Assembly (NCBI RefSeq): GCF_003265705.1
Contig: NW_020313057.1
Location: 5,301,846-5,365,845 of the forward strand
Length of the DNA: 64,000 nt
Direction of reading: 5' to 3'
Origin: Callorhinus ursinus
Taxonomy: Eukaryota; Chordata; Mammalia; Carnivora; Otariidae
A program made the position numbers and the translations under genes. The notes beneath the pieces are model-generated. The model saw nothing but the letters and a program-made list of their open reading frames with translations, searched no databases and was not told the origin of the DNA. This document shows, in pieces, positions 1-12,000 of the stretch (position 1 is its first letter; every line of letters begins with the position of its first letter).

Positions 1-178
1 TGATTTCGGCTCAGGTCGTGGTCTCAGGGACGTAAGATCGAGCCCTGAGACGGGCTTCCTGCTCAGCAGGGAGTCTGCTTGGGATTCTCTCTCTCTCCCT
101 CTGCCCCGCCCCCAGCCCCGCTTGCAGGCGTGCTCACTCTCTCAAATAAATAAATAAATGTAAAAAAAAAAAAAAAAC
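1..178 (+). mobile_element. CAN-SINE, 5'-truncated by the window edge
   Basis: This is a tRNA-Lys-derived carnivore SINE. The body runs from the GGCTCAGGTCGTGGTC box through the pyrimidine-rich tract to an AAATAAATAAATAAAT tail and a poly(A). The tRNA-like head lies outside the window. Confidence 0.9.
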
Positions 179-289
179 ACAAAAAACCAAACCCCAAACC
201 ACTTCCCCTCCACAGGACGCATGATGCAGAGAGGTCTTTGAAATTCTCAGACCACATTTCCTTAATCAGTTTTAGAAAGTGAAATCACT

Positions 290-480
290 AACCAAGGCCC
301 GCCCCTTCCTAGCTGTGTGATAAAGAGCAAGTCACTTAATAACTCTGCATTTTGGTTTCTTGTCTGTATAATGGCATTGGCCTACCTCATAGAGATTTTG
401 TGAGGATTAGTGTATTAATATCTGCAAAACGCTTAAAACAGTGCCTGGTGCAGAGCGATCATTCCATAAATGTGAGTGGT
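290..480 (+). repeat. MIR SINE relic
   Basis: An ancient tRNA-derived MIR. It shows the core 'TAGCTGTGTGAT...CAAGTCACTTAA', the 'TCTGTATAATGG' segment and the tail 'ACAGTGCCTGGTGCA'. It is diverged, as expected for a mammal-wide element. Confidence 0.75.
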
Positions 481-1440
481 GTTGGGCTCTAAATCACATT
501 CCCCTCTGACTGATGCCTTCTTTTGTCTTTTCCTAAATTCCTAGAAATTTCTAAAACTGGTAATGATCATCTCTTTTGGTAAGGTAAATATTGAAAACAT
601 ACGACATAAAAAAAAGAAAAATTTCCTAAATGTGTAAAAAAAGATATATATATATATATATGCAAATTGGTTTTAGATAAAGTCTGTGCCTAAACAGTCC
701 TGGTCAGGACAGGAAGATCCAAGGGAAGTATTGTTCTGAAATCACTAAGGATGCCAGAGGACTGCCACACTGGGCAAATAAACCTCATAAGGCTGGATGT
801 GCCAACCCACACCTGCCCCTGCCCCTCCCTGCCCCCCCGCCCCCCTGCTCCCTGTGGAACTGCCTCCTCCCCTACACCCGCGAGCCGGAGGGGGCCAGGC
901 CATCTCATCCGAGAGACCCTGCCTGCCAGCTTTCATGGGCCTCTCTTTGGGACCTGAAAAAATAAACTTTGGGCTCCACAATATAAAAGAAAAACACGTG
1001 CAAGACCGAAATTTAATATTTTATTAACTGTAGCATGTCAAGTTCGATGATGTTGAATTTAACTCCCGAATACCCGCTGATTGCCAAGAAATTGTACTCG
1101 TTAATAAAATGTTTAAAAATGATTCAGAAAGCAAATCATGGGGCTCCTTCCCCTAAATAGAAGAATGACATTCAGTGTGGAATACAGGTGTATTCTGATG
1201 TTTAGTGTGATATGGGGTGGGGCTTGCAGAGGCACGAGCACCTGGGGCCTTTGAAGCCCCAAAATCTGCCTGAGTGGAGGTTTCCAGAGGCTCCTGGAAG
1301 AGCTCAAACTTCATCACGTTCCTCTCCGAGTCAGTGGTGACTGCCCACAACTTCATCGTAAACGCTGCACGGGCTCAACTGTTAAAATACGGACGCAGCT
1401 GAAAAGAGATGGGTCACTTCCACCCATGCAGCAGTTCACA
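481..1440. other. Intergenic, no gene seen
   Basis: I find no exon-like conserved frame. The stretch has a short (TA)n run at 646-661, a C-rich patch near 815-850, and otherwise ordinary A/T-rich sequence. Short open frames here lack splice or family support. Confidence 0.5.
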
Positions 1441-1605
1441 CATTTTTGTGCTCAGCAGAATTACTGGGAGACCTTTTTTTTTTTTTTTAATGCATATTTT
1501 TCGGCCTTGGAAGTCTGAATTTGTGATTCAGTAGGTCTGGTGAGGAGCCCAGGGATCTGCATGTGAAGATCCAGGTCACCCAGGGGCCACACTTTGGAAA
1601 CGCTA
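1441..1605 (+). repeat. MER5-like hAT-Charlie MITE relic
   Basis: The order 'AGAATTACTGGGAG', 'TCTGAATTTGTGATTCAGTAGGTCTGG', then a complementary 'CCAGGTCACCC' arm matches the palindromic layout of MER5-type non-autonomous DNA transposons. A 16-T run interrupts it. Confidence 0.6.
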
Positions 1606-4230
1606 CTCTCAGTGCGGTGTGTTTTCAGAGGAAGGAAAGGAAAGGTGGTGGCGGGGGTGGGGAAGGGGGCTGGTTTGCTGGCTGAAAAATGCATTGGACA
1701 AAACGAAGGGTAACTGCCAGTTTGGAGAGAGATGGGCCCCAGGTCACGGCTTCCTAGTGGAGGACATCTTCAAAAGGTGCAGGTGTGGGCCCGAGGCTGT
1801 GAGCACCTGTGATGGATCTGTCGTTCTCGAATGCGCTCAGGTGTTGCCCCTGTTTACTGTTTCTGGGGCAAAGCACCCTTCTCCGTTTGTAGAACATTTC
1901 CTTGAGCAAAAGCCACCTGTTTCAAGTTCCGTGGCAAGTTCCCAAATCCCAGTATTGGAGAGCCCAGAATGTCGCGACGAGGAGGACGAGAGCCCAATGG
2001 CATCACGCTTATGGACAGGACAACTGCGCTCCTGGCCCGCCTGAGGCCACACCGTACACCTGGGACCGGGACGCGGCGTTCTCCGTGTTCAAATCCTGCT
2101 TTTCCCGAATCTCCTTCGGTAAGCAAAACTGTGTGGCCTTGGCTGTGGCATTTCTGACTGGCTTCCTTTTAGTGCATCCATAGTCTCTCCAGGGTTGGAA
2201 CAACGACCTTTTCGGCATGTCGGCAGGAACATGGCACGGTGGTCAGGAGCACAGACTTCAGGACCCTGCAGATCCGAACCCACATCCTGGCTTGACCGCG
2301 GCAAATGCCGTCACTTCTCTGAGTCCCCTGTACACCAGGGAGGGTAGTAAGAGCCACTTCAGGAATTCGGCTCCTTAAATCAGCCCTGGTTCCCGAATGG
2401 CAACTACCCCCAAATTCACTGGTGTGAAGTTAGTCGGGGAGCTGGTATCCCTCCATTTGCTGGTATTCTGCAGGGCTCACGCCAGCCTTGGGGAATGCTC
2501 TCTCACACAGCGCGCGGGCGTGGGGACCCGGTTCCCTGACTTCCTGGCGCCTGCAGGGCTGAGCTCAGTGGAGCTCCCTGAGAAGTAAATGGTGCAGACA
2601 GAAAGACGAGAATATACCAGGCTTTCCAAAAGCAATCATCATGTGTGGTTATCAGAAAAATTTCATTGCATAACCCAGCGGAGGGAAGCATGGATACAAA
2701 TTAACCCCAAGTGTATATTTGCCTGGGGATGAATCCTATGACATCAGAGGGTGGGTAGCAAATTTTCCTTCTGTATTATTTGCTCCCCAGGCGAGGGTCA
2801 AGATTTACAGCTAGTCCCTGAGTGTGAGTCAGCTCACGGGCTGGGAAGCCAGCCCAGGGCCCCGAGGACTTCATGGTTTCAGGGGCTAGTGCGTGCTCAT
2901 ACAGAAACTGGAAAGTTGCCATTTGATTTTCCTTTGCCAGATGTGTGTGTGTGAGAGGGCTTTGTCACTTTCTCCAAACCCCAGGGGCCTTTGTGACACC
3001 CTCTCCCCAGCTATCAAGGCCACCTGGGCAGGAAGATACAGCAGGGGTCCCACGGTCAGCACTGTTTCTGAGCGGATGATGACAGCCCCCATCCCCATCT
3101 AGCCCCCCGTCCTCCCCAATCTAGCCTAGGTCTGCAGCCAGCTCATTATTGGCTGCGTAGTAAAAATTCTGTCTGTGCTCTGCCGACGATCAAATCCGAT
3201 GTCCCCTGCGCACTGGCAGAGTTGCGCAGCAAGGAGTATGGGGTCCGTTCCTTCGTTCTGGAATGCTGCATGGAGCAGGGGAGTCACGTCTTTGGGGCTG
3301 GCCTCACGCCCACCCAGGATCTCGCCATGAGGCCACGTGGCCAGGGGAAGGCGCACCCACTGCTTTTTCAGGCGGAGTTTGGAACCCTCACTCTACCCAG
3401 GGGCAGCTGTTGGACCTAGCACAGAGTGGGTCTCAACGACTGACCTGTAGGATGCAGATTACCCTAGCACCTGCTCCACGGGGTCTGGGGAGGATGAAGC
3501 GAGAACATACAGAGGGTACCTGCCACGTCCCAGGTGTCCAGCTCTGATGGCCTCTGGGCACGACGAGCATCTTAGTAACAAGTTCCTCCTTTCTAAGAAA
3601 ACACCCCCCCCTTTTTTTTAAACCTCTCTAAACTCAGACAAAGCAAAAAATTGTCAATCTCAGTAGAAACCTGTGGAAACCCTGGGGACATCCATTGCAA
3701 TGCATGCGAGCCCCAGGGTAGAGCCCCATGCTTCTCCGTCTCAGCCTTGGTACTGACCACATTTATGGCCACATTCTACTCCAAGGGAAGAAAAAGTGGC
3801 TTAAAAGAAAATAATAAGCCCTACGTGAACGCTTGAGGACAAGAGATTTGGGACGTGTCTTGGGCCAGGCTGGACCCAAAGCCAGAGGAAGAGGTTTGGG
3901 TCCTGATGCATGCGCTCGCTCAGCTGGGGAGCTCAGATGCCTGGTGCTGGTTTGTAGCACCTCCCCGAGGCGGAGCAGAACCGGTGGTGTGCGGTGGGTA
4001 GAACACGTGCCCTGCGCCCCTCCCACCTCTCCCTGATGTTTTCAGCCTCGGGTTTAGCGCAGGGTCCTGGTGTCGGGATCTCGGATGGCCAGGACATCCA
4101 TTACAGAACCGTCAGGCACCTGGTGTGCGCCCCCGAGGGCGGGCTTACGAAGGAAAGAGGTCCTTGGTTTTCTTTTCTTTTCTTGGACAGCTTGCAGCCT
4201 GGCTGGGGAAAGCTAAGATTACCAGCCCCT
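1606..4230. other. Intergenic, downstream of ECHDC3
   Basis: No supportable exon. A partial MIR in plus orientation lies at about 2228-2370 (AGCACAGACTTC ... CACTTCTCTGAGTCC). The remainder is moderately GC-rich single-copy sequence with only incidental short open frames. In human the next gene on this side is PROSER2; none of its exons was recognised. Confidence 0.5.
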
Positions 4231-4237
4231 CTCAATA

Positions 4238-4243
4238 TTTAAT
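4238..4243 (-). promoter_or_regulatory. ECHDC3: Candidate poly(A) signal of ECHDC3
   Basis: ATTAAA on the minus strand is the first common poly(A) hexamer seen downstream of the stop codon. It would give a 3' UTR of about 490-510 nt from 4729. No canonical AATAAA was seen in the stretch between. The cleavage site is inferred only. Confidence 0.35.
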
Positions 4244-4729
4244 CTTTTTAAATCATAGAAGATTAGTCCAAAAGCCGTTTCTGTCGAGAAGCACAATCAA
4301 GGAGATTTTCAGGGTGGAGAACATCTTGTGGAGATTCGAAATGTGTGGCTGCTCGTGGGCAGCCGGAACTACCTCCACCTCAGGGCACATTTCTGGAGGC
4401 AGAGCTTGGTTGGCAACCTCCTGTATCCTCACCTTCTCCCATGTCAGGCGGTCCCCCACTTACGGTCCTTGAGGGAGCATCTCAAGGGCCAGGCTCCCCA
4501 CCATTGCCCCCAGCCAGCCGGCACAGGCTGGCCGTCCTTCCACTTGACTGGACTCCCCACCTCCTCCTTTCCCCAGGGGATCGTGGCCTTTCCTACAGAC
4601 CACGTACACTGAAGCCATGTCTACTGTTACACAGCAGGCTGCCTTCGACAGTCACGAGGCAGCAGTGGTGTTTGGGCGTCAGAAGTGGGGGTGGGGCCCC
4701 CTCTTCCTCCACGTCTCTGGTGAGACCAC
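4244..4729 (-). other. ECHDC3: Presumed 3' UTR of ECHDC3
   Basis: This is the minus-strand sequence between the ECHDC3 stop codon and the candidate ATTAAA signal. It is non-repetitive and moderately GC-rich with no recognised mobile element, which fits a short terminal-exon UTR. The extent is an inference. Confidence 0.4.
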
Positions 4730-5041
4730 TCACTGCGACCAGATGGGTTTTCTCTTCTGGATGAAGGCCTTGATTCCCTCCTGCCCATCCTTCAGGGCCA
4801 CGTTGTCCACCATGGTCTGGGAGGTGAGGTGGTAGGCCGTTCGAAGGTCCTGGGGCAGCTGCCTGTAGAAGGTGGCCTTGCCCAAAGCCACCACTGGACG
4901 GCTCAAGGAGGCAATCTTGCCTGCGATCCTCATGGTCTCCTCCTCCAGTTGCTCCTCTGGCACGACTTTGCTGAGCAGCCCGTGCTGCAAGGCCTCCTGG
5001 GCGGAAATGGGCTCCCCGGTGAAAAGCATTTCTAAGGCAAC
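4730..5041 (-). CDS. ECHDC3: ECHDC3 exon 5 (terminal coding exon)
   Basis: The exon follows a CCCGCAG acceptor (5042-5048) in phase 0. It codes for residues 197-299, starting [18 protein letters not shown] and ending KRKPIWSQ, then TGA at 4732-4730. It covers the C-terminal helical part of the crotonase fold, which packs in trimer contacts in this family. As I recall it, the human protein continues a few residues past this point, so the stop here may be slightly early. Confidence 0.95.
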   Translation of the reverse strand, partial: VALEMLFTGEPISAQEALQHGLLSKVVPEEQLEEETMRIAGKIASLSRPVVALGKATFYRQLPQDLRTAYHLTSQTMVDNVALKDGQEGIKAFIQKRKPIWSQ

Positions 5042-8000
5042 CTGCGGGAGGAAACGTGTGTCACTAAGGCCCGCTCCCCGTGACCCCCTGCTAGCCAAGC
5101 CCCACCCTCTCCCACTCCGTTGACTTCCCGACAACCTCAGCCCAGTCACCTGCTTCTTCAAATAACATGGCATCCGTCAGGCCCGACATCTGTGACACCC
5201 AGACTCCTGCCAGGGACAGGGTTGGAGTTCTCCAAGAGCAAGGAGCATGCAAGTGCCCGGGGAAGGGTCCCTTGCTCCTTCCCCAGAGCTGCTCTCTCAG
5301 CCACAACACCCCCCACCCCAGGCCAGGAGCTCCCCTCTGCCTCTTAGGGGGGCCAGGCATGGGGCGTGGCCACATCTGCTGGGAGGGAACCGACGCCGAA
5401 GCCCCGGGCCTGCCCCAGACCAACGCAGCAGCCGTCTTCTGGAAAGTGCTCAGAGATGCCACCACCGCAGTCTGGTTGAAAGAGCAGTCCCCCCCACCCC
5501 GAAACCTGAGGAGGAGGGATTGAAAGGAAATGCCCTCCAGGGACCAGTCGCAGGATCAGGGCATGATGTAACTTACACAAGGGGCCACCTCCATCCGTTG
5601 ACCCCTCTCCCCGCACACTTCTCAGGCCTGCAGAAGAGGGGTGCGGGCTCCCTGCTCCCCGCGGTTTGCTCCGCTCCACAGCCTGCCGCGTCCGCGCCTT
5701 GCTTCCCTAATTCTACAAAGCCTGGCCTCTTGAGAGTCAAATCCACGATTTCAAAGAGGGCTTCCTGCCGCACACGGAGCACACAGGTTGGGAGGTGCCT
5801 TTCTGGCCGCCCTCCCCCTGCCCTGCAGCTGCGCTGTTCCTTGAGCTGAGCGCACCGGGCATGCTGTCACCTCGGGGTGCTTGTACTTGGTGTTCCCTCG
5901 GCCTGCGATGCTCCGCCCTCAGGCAGCCTCACGACTGGTGCCCTCGTCCCTGTCAGGTCTCGGCTCCGGCGTCGCTCTGTCTACACGGTCCTCCCTGACC
6001 ATGCTAGTCAATCTGCAGATCACACCCTGCCCCCGTGCTCTCCCCCTTCCCGCTGTATCTTCATCCTTTGCGCTTCTGCCATTTAACACACTCTATGTTG
6101 ACACGCTGATTTTGTGCATCGTATTATCTCCTTTGCTAGCAGGTAAATGCCACCAGGTCAGGGTAAATGCCAGCACCAGAAGGGCACCTTGCACACAGTA
6201 GGCAGCTTACTAGTTATTTATCGATGAGTGATTTGTGGGATGGATGGATGAAAGCAGGTGGAACAGCAGAGGGGAGGCTTCCATTCTTTGGGGGCTTGGT
6301 CAAAGTGGCTCAGTTTCCACCTGGCTCATTTGCTTGGGCCACCTGGTCATGGAACCTGGCTGCCATGGTGTGTGGGGAAGCCAAGACACAGGAGAGGCCG
6401 TGCGAAGTGTTCCAGTGACCGGCCCAGCTGGGGTCCCTGCCGAGAGGCTGCCCAGCGGCCGGACATGGGGGTCAGCAAGCGCTCAGACGACACTCACCCA
6501 CCCCCCATCTTCAGTTCCTCCCAGCTGAGGCCACACACACTGCAGAGCAGAGAGGACCTTCCTCAGGGAGCCCTGTCCAGATTGCAGATTCATGAGCTCA
6601 ACAAATTACTGTTGCTGCTTTGAGCCATTGAGTTACGGGTGGTTCACTCTGCAGGGATTGGCTTGAGATACAAATTTGGGGGGCACTAGCATTTAGATCA
6701 TGCTATTGACTAGGTTTCTCAACCTTGGTGCCATTGTCTATTTGGGGCCAGGTGATACCTTGCTGTGTGGGACGGTCGTGTCTTTGCAGAGTGTTTATCA
6801 GCATCCCTGGTCTCTATCTGCTAGGTGCCAGGAGTTACGTGTCCCAGCCCAACAGCTGTGACCATCACAGAGCTCTCCAGCCACGGTCAGATGTCCCCTG
6901 GAACCAGTATTGCTCCCAGTGTAGAACCGCCGATTTAGATGGTTTTTTAAATCATGACACTAGATCGTCACAGCTAGGAATGGAGCTTTGGTAAAGAAGG
7001 AGGGGTCAGAAGGCTGGGCTCGAGGACTCCTGCCATGGTGGGGACAAGTGGAACACACACTGGACTGGCAGTTGGGGCAAGTGATGCTGGCCAACTTCTC
7101 CTCTGCCAAGTTAGGGGATGGACGAAGTCCCAGCTTTGTCCAGTTCGGGGGAATGTACTGACTGCATGTTGGAGGCAGCAGGTACGGGATGCCCGTGGGT
7201 CGCTCCAGAGGCCATGTGTTAGCTGACCAGGAAAGTTATCATACACCAAAACAGGTTGGAAGCCCCTGGTTGAACGTGGAGCTAAAAGCCAGGTCCTGCT
7301 GATTAAGGGCTTATGCTAAGACCCCGCTGAAGACGCCCCGTGAGTCACATGAAGGGGCCGGGACAATGTCTGCTGTCGCTGCCTGAGAAGCAAGTGTCAG
7401 TGGGGACGTGGGTCAGAAGCCAGGGGAAAGCAGGGCCACTGCACCTTCCAGCCTTTCTTTTCCTCCGTTCATGCAGGCGGCTCTCAAGAAATTCATGGGG
7501 ATCACAGAGCACACAGTGGCCAGCCCTGAGAATAACACTGAAAATCAAATCCAGCGAAGACAAGTCATCAATCCATTTACAGCAATGGCCAAGACCTCAA
7601 ATAGCCTTCCAAGAGTAGTTAGTTATGGGGGAGTGGTGGCACGCCTGGGTGGCTCAGTCAGTTGAGCATCCAGCTCCTGGTTTCGGCTCAGGTCATGATC
7701 TTAGAGTTGTGAGATCGAGCCCCGCGTCGGGCTCCGTGCTGGGTGTGGAGCCTCCTTGGGATTCTCTCCCTTATTTTTCCTCTCTCTCTGCTCCTCTCCT
7801 CACGTGCTCTCTCTCTCAAATAAATAAAAAATCGTTTTAAAAAGAGTAGCTATGAATGGTAGCAGAGTCGGAAGGAGGTAATCATTAAAATCAAAGTAGT
7901 ATGTGCTCCTTTGGCTGGCTCAGTGGAGAAGTCCATACTTGCTGGCTGGGCTCATGGTCTGTCCATGGGACAATCCCCTTGTCAGTGCCTTCCTCCAATA

Positions 8001-9059
8001 GATCTTTCTTCAGCATCTCTGTTGTTCCTATGTCTCTCTTTCTCTTCCTGAGCCGCCTCGGTTCCGTTCTCCTTCCCCTGCTTCCATGACCCACCTACAG
8101 AGCACCTGTCTGGCTCAGAGACTGCAGCTGCCCAGGGTCCAAGTGCTCCAAGTTTGCAGGGTGAGTCCTTTGGGGTCCAAGCTTCTGCAGGCCCGGGCAC
8201 AGGCCAGGGTGCGGGCGGGGGCCTTGTCCCGCCTGCGGAGTGTGGCTCCTCCCAAGGACCCCTGGGCACGTTGCTTCTCATCTCCCCCTTCCCCAGCTGG
8301 AACGCATGCGTACAAATGAGTCTCTCAGAGATGCGGTACAGAACAGCTAACCAAGGACCGCGAGGCTCCCGGTCACATCGAGTGCAACAGAAATGCTAGG
8401 GAAAACGGTCCATCTGAGCAAGACATGAACCGGGGGAAAGAACTGTGATGGTTCTGCTTGCTCACAGGACCTGGCACGAGTCTGTGTTTGAGGCTGGGGG
8501 CCAGGTTCCGTGAGCAGGAACTCCAAGCAGAGCGTAACTTTCTCTTGGACATTCATTCACCCAACAAAGATTGACATAGGAGAGCTACAGGTATCAAGAG
8601 CAGGGCTACACACTGAATTGTGTCTCCCCAAAATGCATGTGTGGAAGCCCTAAGCCCCAGTGCAACTGTTTTTAGAGATGGGGCCTTTAGGGTAGTAATT
8701 AAGGTTAACTGAGGTCATTGGGTAGAGCCCTGATTCAATAGGATTGGTGGCCTTCTGAGCAGAGTTAGAGAGCTCCGTCTCTGTCTGTGTCTTTCTCTCG
8801 TCGCCATATGAGGACAGAGCAGGACATAGTAGGAAGGTGGCCAGCTCCAAGCTGGGAAGAGAGCTCCTACCAGGACTCACATCTGCTGGCATGGTGAGCT
8901 GAGACTTGCAGCCTCTGGAACTGCGAGAAAGTAAATTTCTGTTGTTTCTGCCACCCAGTCCCTGGTATGTATTATGGCAGCCCAAGGTGACTACTACACA
9001 CACAGGAAGACTATGGGTTTTTGAATGTCTTAATTCTGAAGCAACTCCAAAAACTCATT

Positions 9060-9090
<31 letters not shown>

Positions 9091-12000
9091 GCATCCAAGT
9101 CCCTGAACTGAACCAGTCTGGGAGAATGTGGAGTCCTCACCCCTGGAGAGGTATGAATAGGGGCATCCCCTGTGTGTCAGGCCCGGGGCGGGGGGGCTCT
9201 GCCCACAGGAACATACGTGACCTCTTACACTCCCTTCTGGACAAACGATTCCTAATGTTATTTCAGGATCCCTCTATCCACAAAAAGGAAGTGACCTTGA
9301 GCTATAGCATGAGGGACTGTCATTGGACAGAAGATATTTTCCCCTTCAGTCAGTGAGTCAGTCAGCCAAGCGGAGAAACACAGAGATAGACAGATGGTTA
9401 GGACGTGGCAGGCCGTCAGAAATCAGTCAGACAGCTACCTGAAGGGTCCCCACCAAGTTCTGGGCTCTGTGCTCAGCCTGCACCACCCCGGCCTCTCCTA
9501 CTACCTGCTATCTAGTGGGTATGAGAACTGCTAATTTCAGAAATCACCTCACAGGGAAATATTTTCAAAGACACAAGACACTCATCCTTCTGGAATACTC
9601 TAAGTGCAGCCTTGCCTGCAGGTAGGTGACGGGACCCCATCATCTGGACCAGTCCCTTCGACTCCTGGATCCATCACCACTTCTTTTGGGCACAAACTTC
9701 CTTTATTCACAGATTCACTTACAGTAAAAAATCCGAATTGTTAAATGGTAGTAGGTTCACTTATGTCCCCACCCTCTCTCCCACTTCATGGAAGGTGACA
9801 GACCCTCCTGTGGGGAGCGATCACGAGGGGGGCCCGGTGCACCAGGTCTCGTCGGGCTTTGGAACCCGATCTGGGCGGCCTCGGCCCGGTCACGGGGCTT
9901 CGAGTCGGGCACATGGGCTCTGCTTCTCAGTCTCTTCTCAAACCCAGGCAGCACCACAAACATGTCACCTCCCAGGAGGCGCCCCAGGAAAGCCAGTTTT
10001 CAAAAGCGAAGAAGTCATGAGAACAGGTGAAGAACCAGGCCAAGGGGGAGGCGGCTGGCTGGCGAACGACGGGTGCGTCTGACTAGGCGGGAACGGGGGG
10101 AAAGGGGCCCCCGGGGCTCTTGCCGATGGAGGTGCAGCCCGGAGACCAACGAGGCGGGGCGCGCTCCCCCGCGTGCTTCCACTGCCCGGGCTTCTCTTTC
10201 ATTCCAGAAGACCGGGAAGGTCTCCGGGGGATTCACCCCACGCCTGAAGGAAGTCTTGATGGGAGTGCGGTTAAGAGCCCCGCCTGGTTCAGCCCCTTCT
10301 TTGGGCCTCGGTTTCCTTATCTGCCTACTGGGGTCATAGCGTTAGCACATAATGATTTTGGGGATTTTCCCCGGGCGGGTTGGACAACAGCGTGGTATTC
10401 TCTAGGGAAAAGAAAGCCTGCTTATTTTCTAGCTAATCAGCACAGTCTTTGCTTATGAGTGAAGCTTCTATGTCAAGTGTCCCCCGGAACTTCAGATGAG
10501 AGAGAAGGCACCTTCTCTCAACCTTCTCCTTCAACAATTCAAGCTGCCTTTTATGACGGCACTTCTTGGGTCCCCCTAACAAGCTGGGGTTTTAATGCTT
10601 CCTCTTTCTGGGGCACTTGAGGCCAAGGCAAACCCCGGAAGCAGGATTTGGGTCTAGAGTTGGTCCCCCGAGTTCCAATCTCAGATGGGCCACTTACTAA
10701 CCAAAAGACCTTAAGGATGCAACTTAAGCCCTCTGAGTCTGTTTCCTCATCTGAAAATGGGAATAAGCCTTCCATCCTCCTGCGGGATTGTGGAGATGAG
10801 AGACAGTAAGTGCAAAGCTAACACTACCGTGCTGGGCACTCAGTCGGCATCTAATAAATGCACTGATGATTATCAACATGCCTATTCCAACTGTACATGT
10901 GTATGAATCTCTGATTGGCTTTTAGGTATCGCAGCCCTGAAAGGGGGTGAGACTTTAAAGCAGAGGGGTCTTTGGGGCCCCTCGAGTCCCATCTATGGTA
11001 AGAACCGGCTGGCGATGCAGTAAGGGCTCAGGGAGGAAGGAAGCTGACGGGCGGGCCGTGGGGCGAGATTAGTTGCTGGAAGACATTAGGTAAGGCCCTG
11101 AATCGTCCCCAGGCCCTCTTGTAAATTGGGGGGTTGAACTACATGTTCTCGCAGGCGCCGAGGCCACTGCAAATCTCTGTTAAAGTGCAGATTCTGATGT
11201 GGTCGGTCTGGGGGGGCTGTGACCCTGCATTTCTCAGGCTCTCTGGCGGTCTCCATACCAGGCTGAGTAGCAAGACCTTAACCCTCTTTCCAGCTTGGAA
11301 GTTGTACTCTGTTCTAACTAGACTCCGAGGAAATCGGAGTCCACAGATACACGACGTTACCACAGGCACTACAGGAGGAAGCCAGCGTTCCCGCCACTGA
11401 GAAATGAGGGGCTGGGGAGGCGGGGGTTTGGCTCTTTCACACGCTCTCGCGTGATACCAAGTGCCTGAGGCGCTGGCACCACGTTTCTGGGCGAGGCCCG
11501 CTCGGGCTGGGGAGGACAGCAGCCCACCAGGCAGGCTCTTTATAGGGCACAGCGAAGATGCATTATTTAACTCACGCCAGAGGAGAGAAATGCTTTACAA
11601 ATGTGGAAAATTATTCATGTGCAGGCTCAGTCTGGCTTGAACACAAGGGCTGCACTCCGTCATTTCTGCTCCCGGCGCACGGACGGGCGGCCCTGCTGAG
11701 CCGGTTCCCATAGTGACCAGCAGAGGGCGCTGGTGGCCCACACCCGTGGCTCTAGCCGCCGCAGAAAGGGTAGAGCTCCCAGGCCAGGTGAGCCTGCAAA
11801 AGCACCTGCTTGCTTCCCCGTGGCTATGCGCCGAGGGGACAGGGGCCCGCCACCCACTGAAGGCCACGGGCCTGTGCATGGATGTGCTCATAGGGGCGCA
11901 ACCAAGCAATGACCGCAGGGAGGGGTGTTTCCAGTTAGGTTTAGATTTTTAGGAATCCGTACTTGCCTCCTCCAGCCGGCTGCACAGGCGAGACCTGCAG

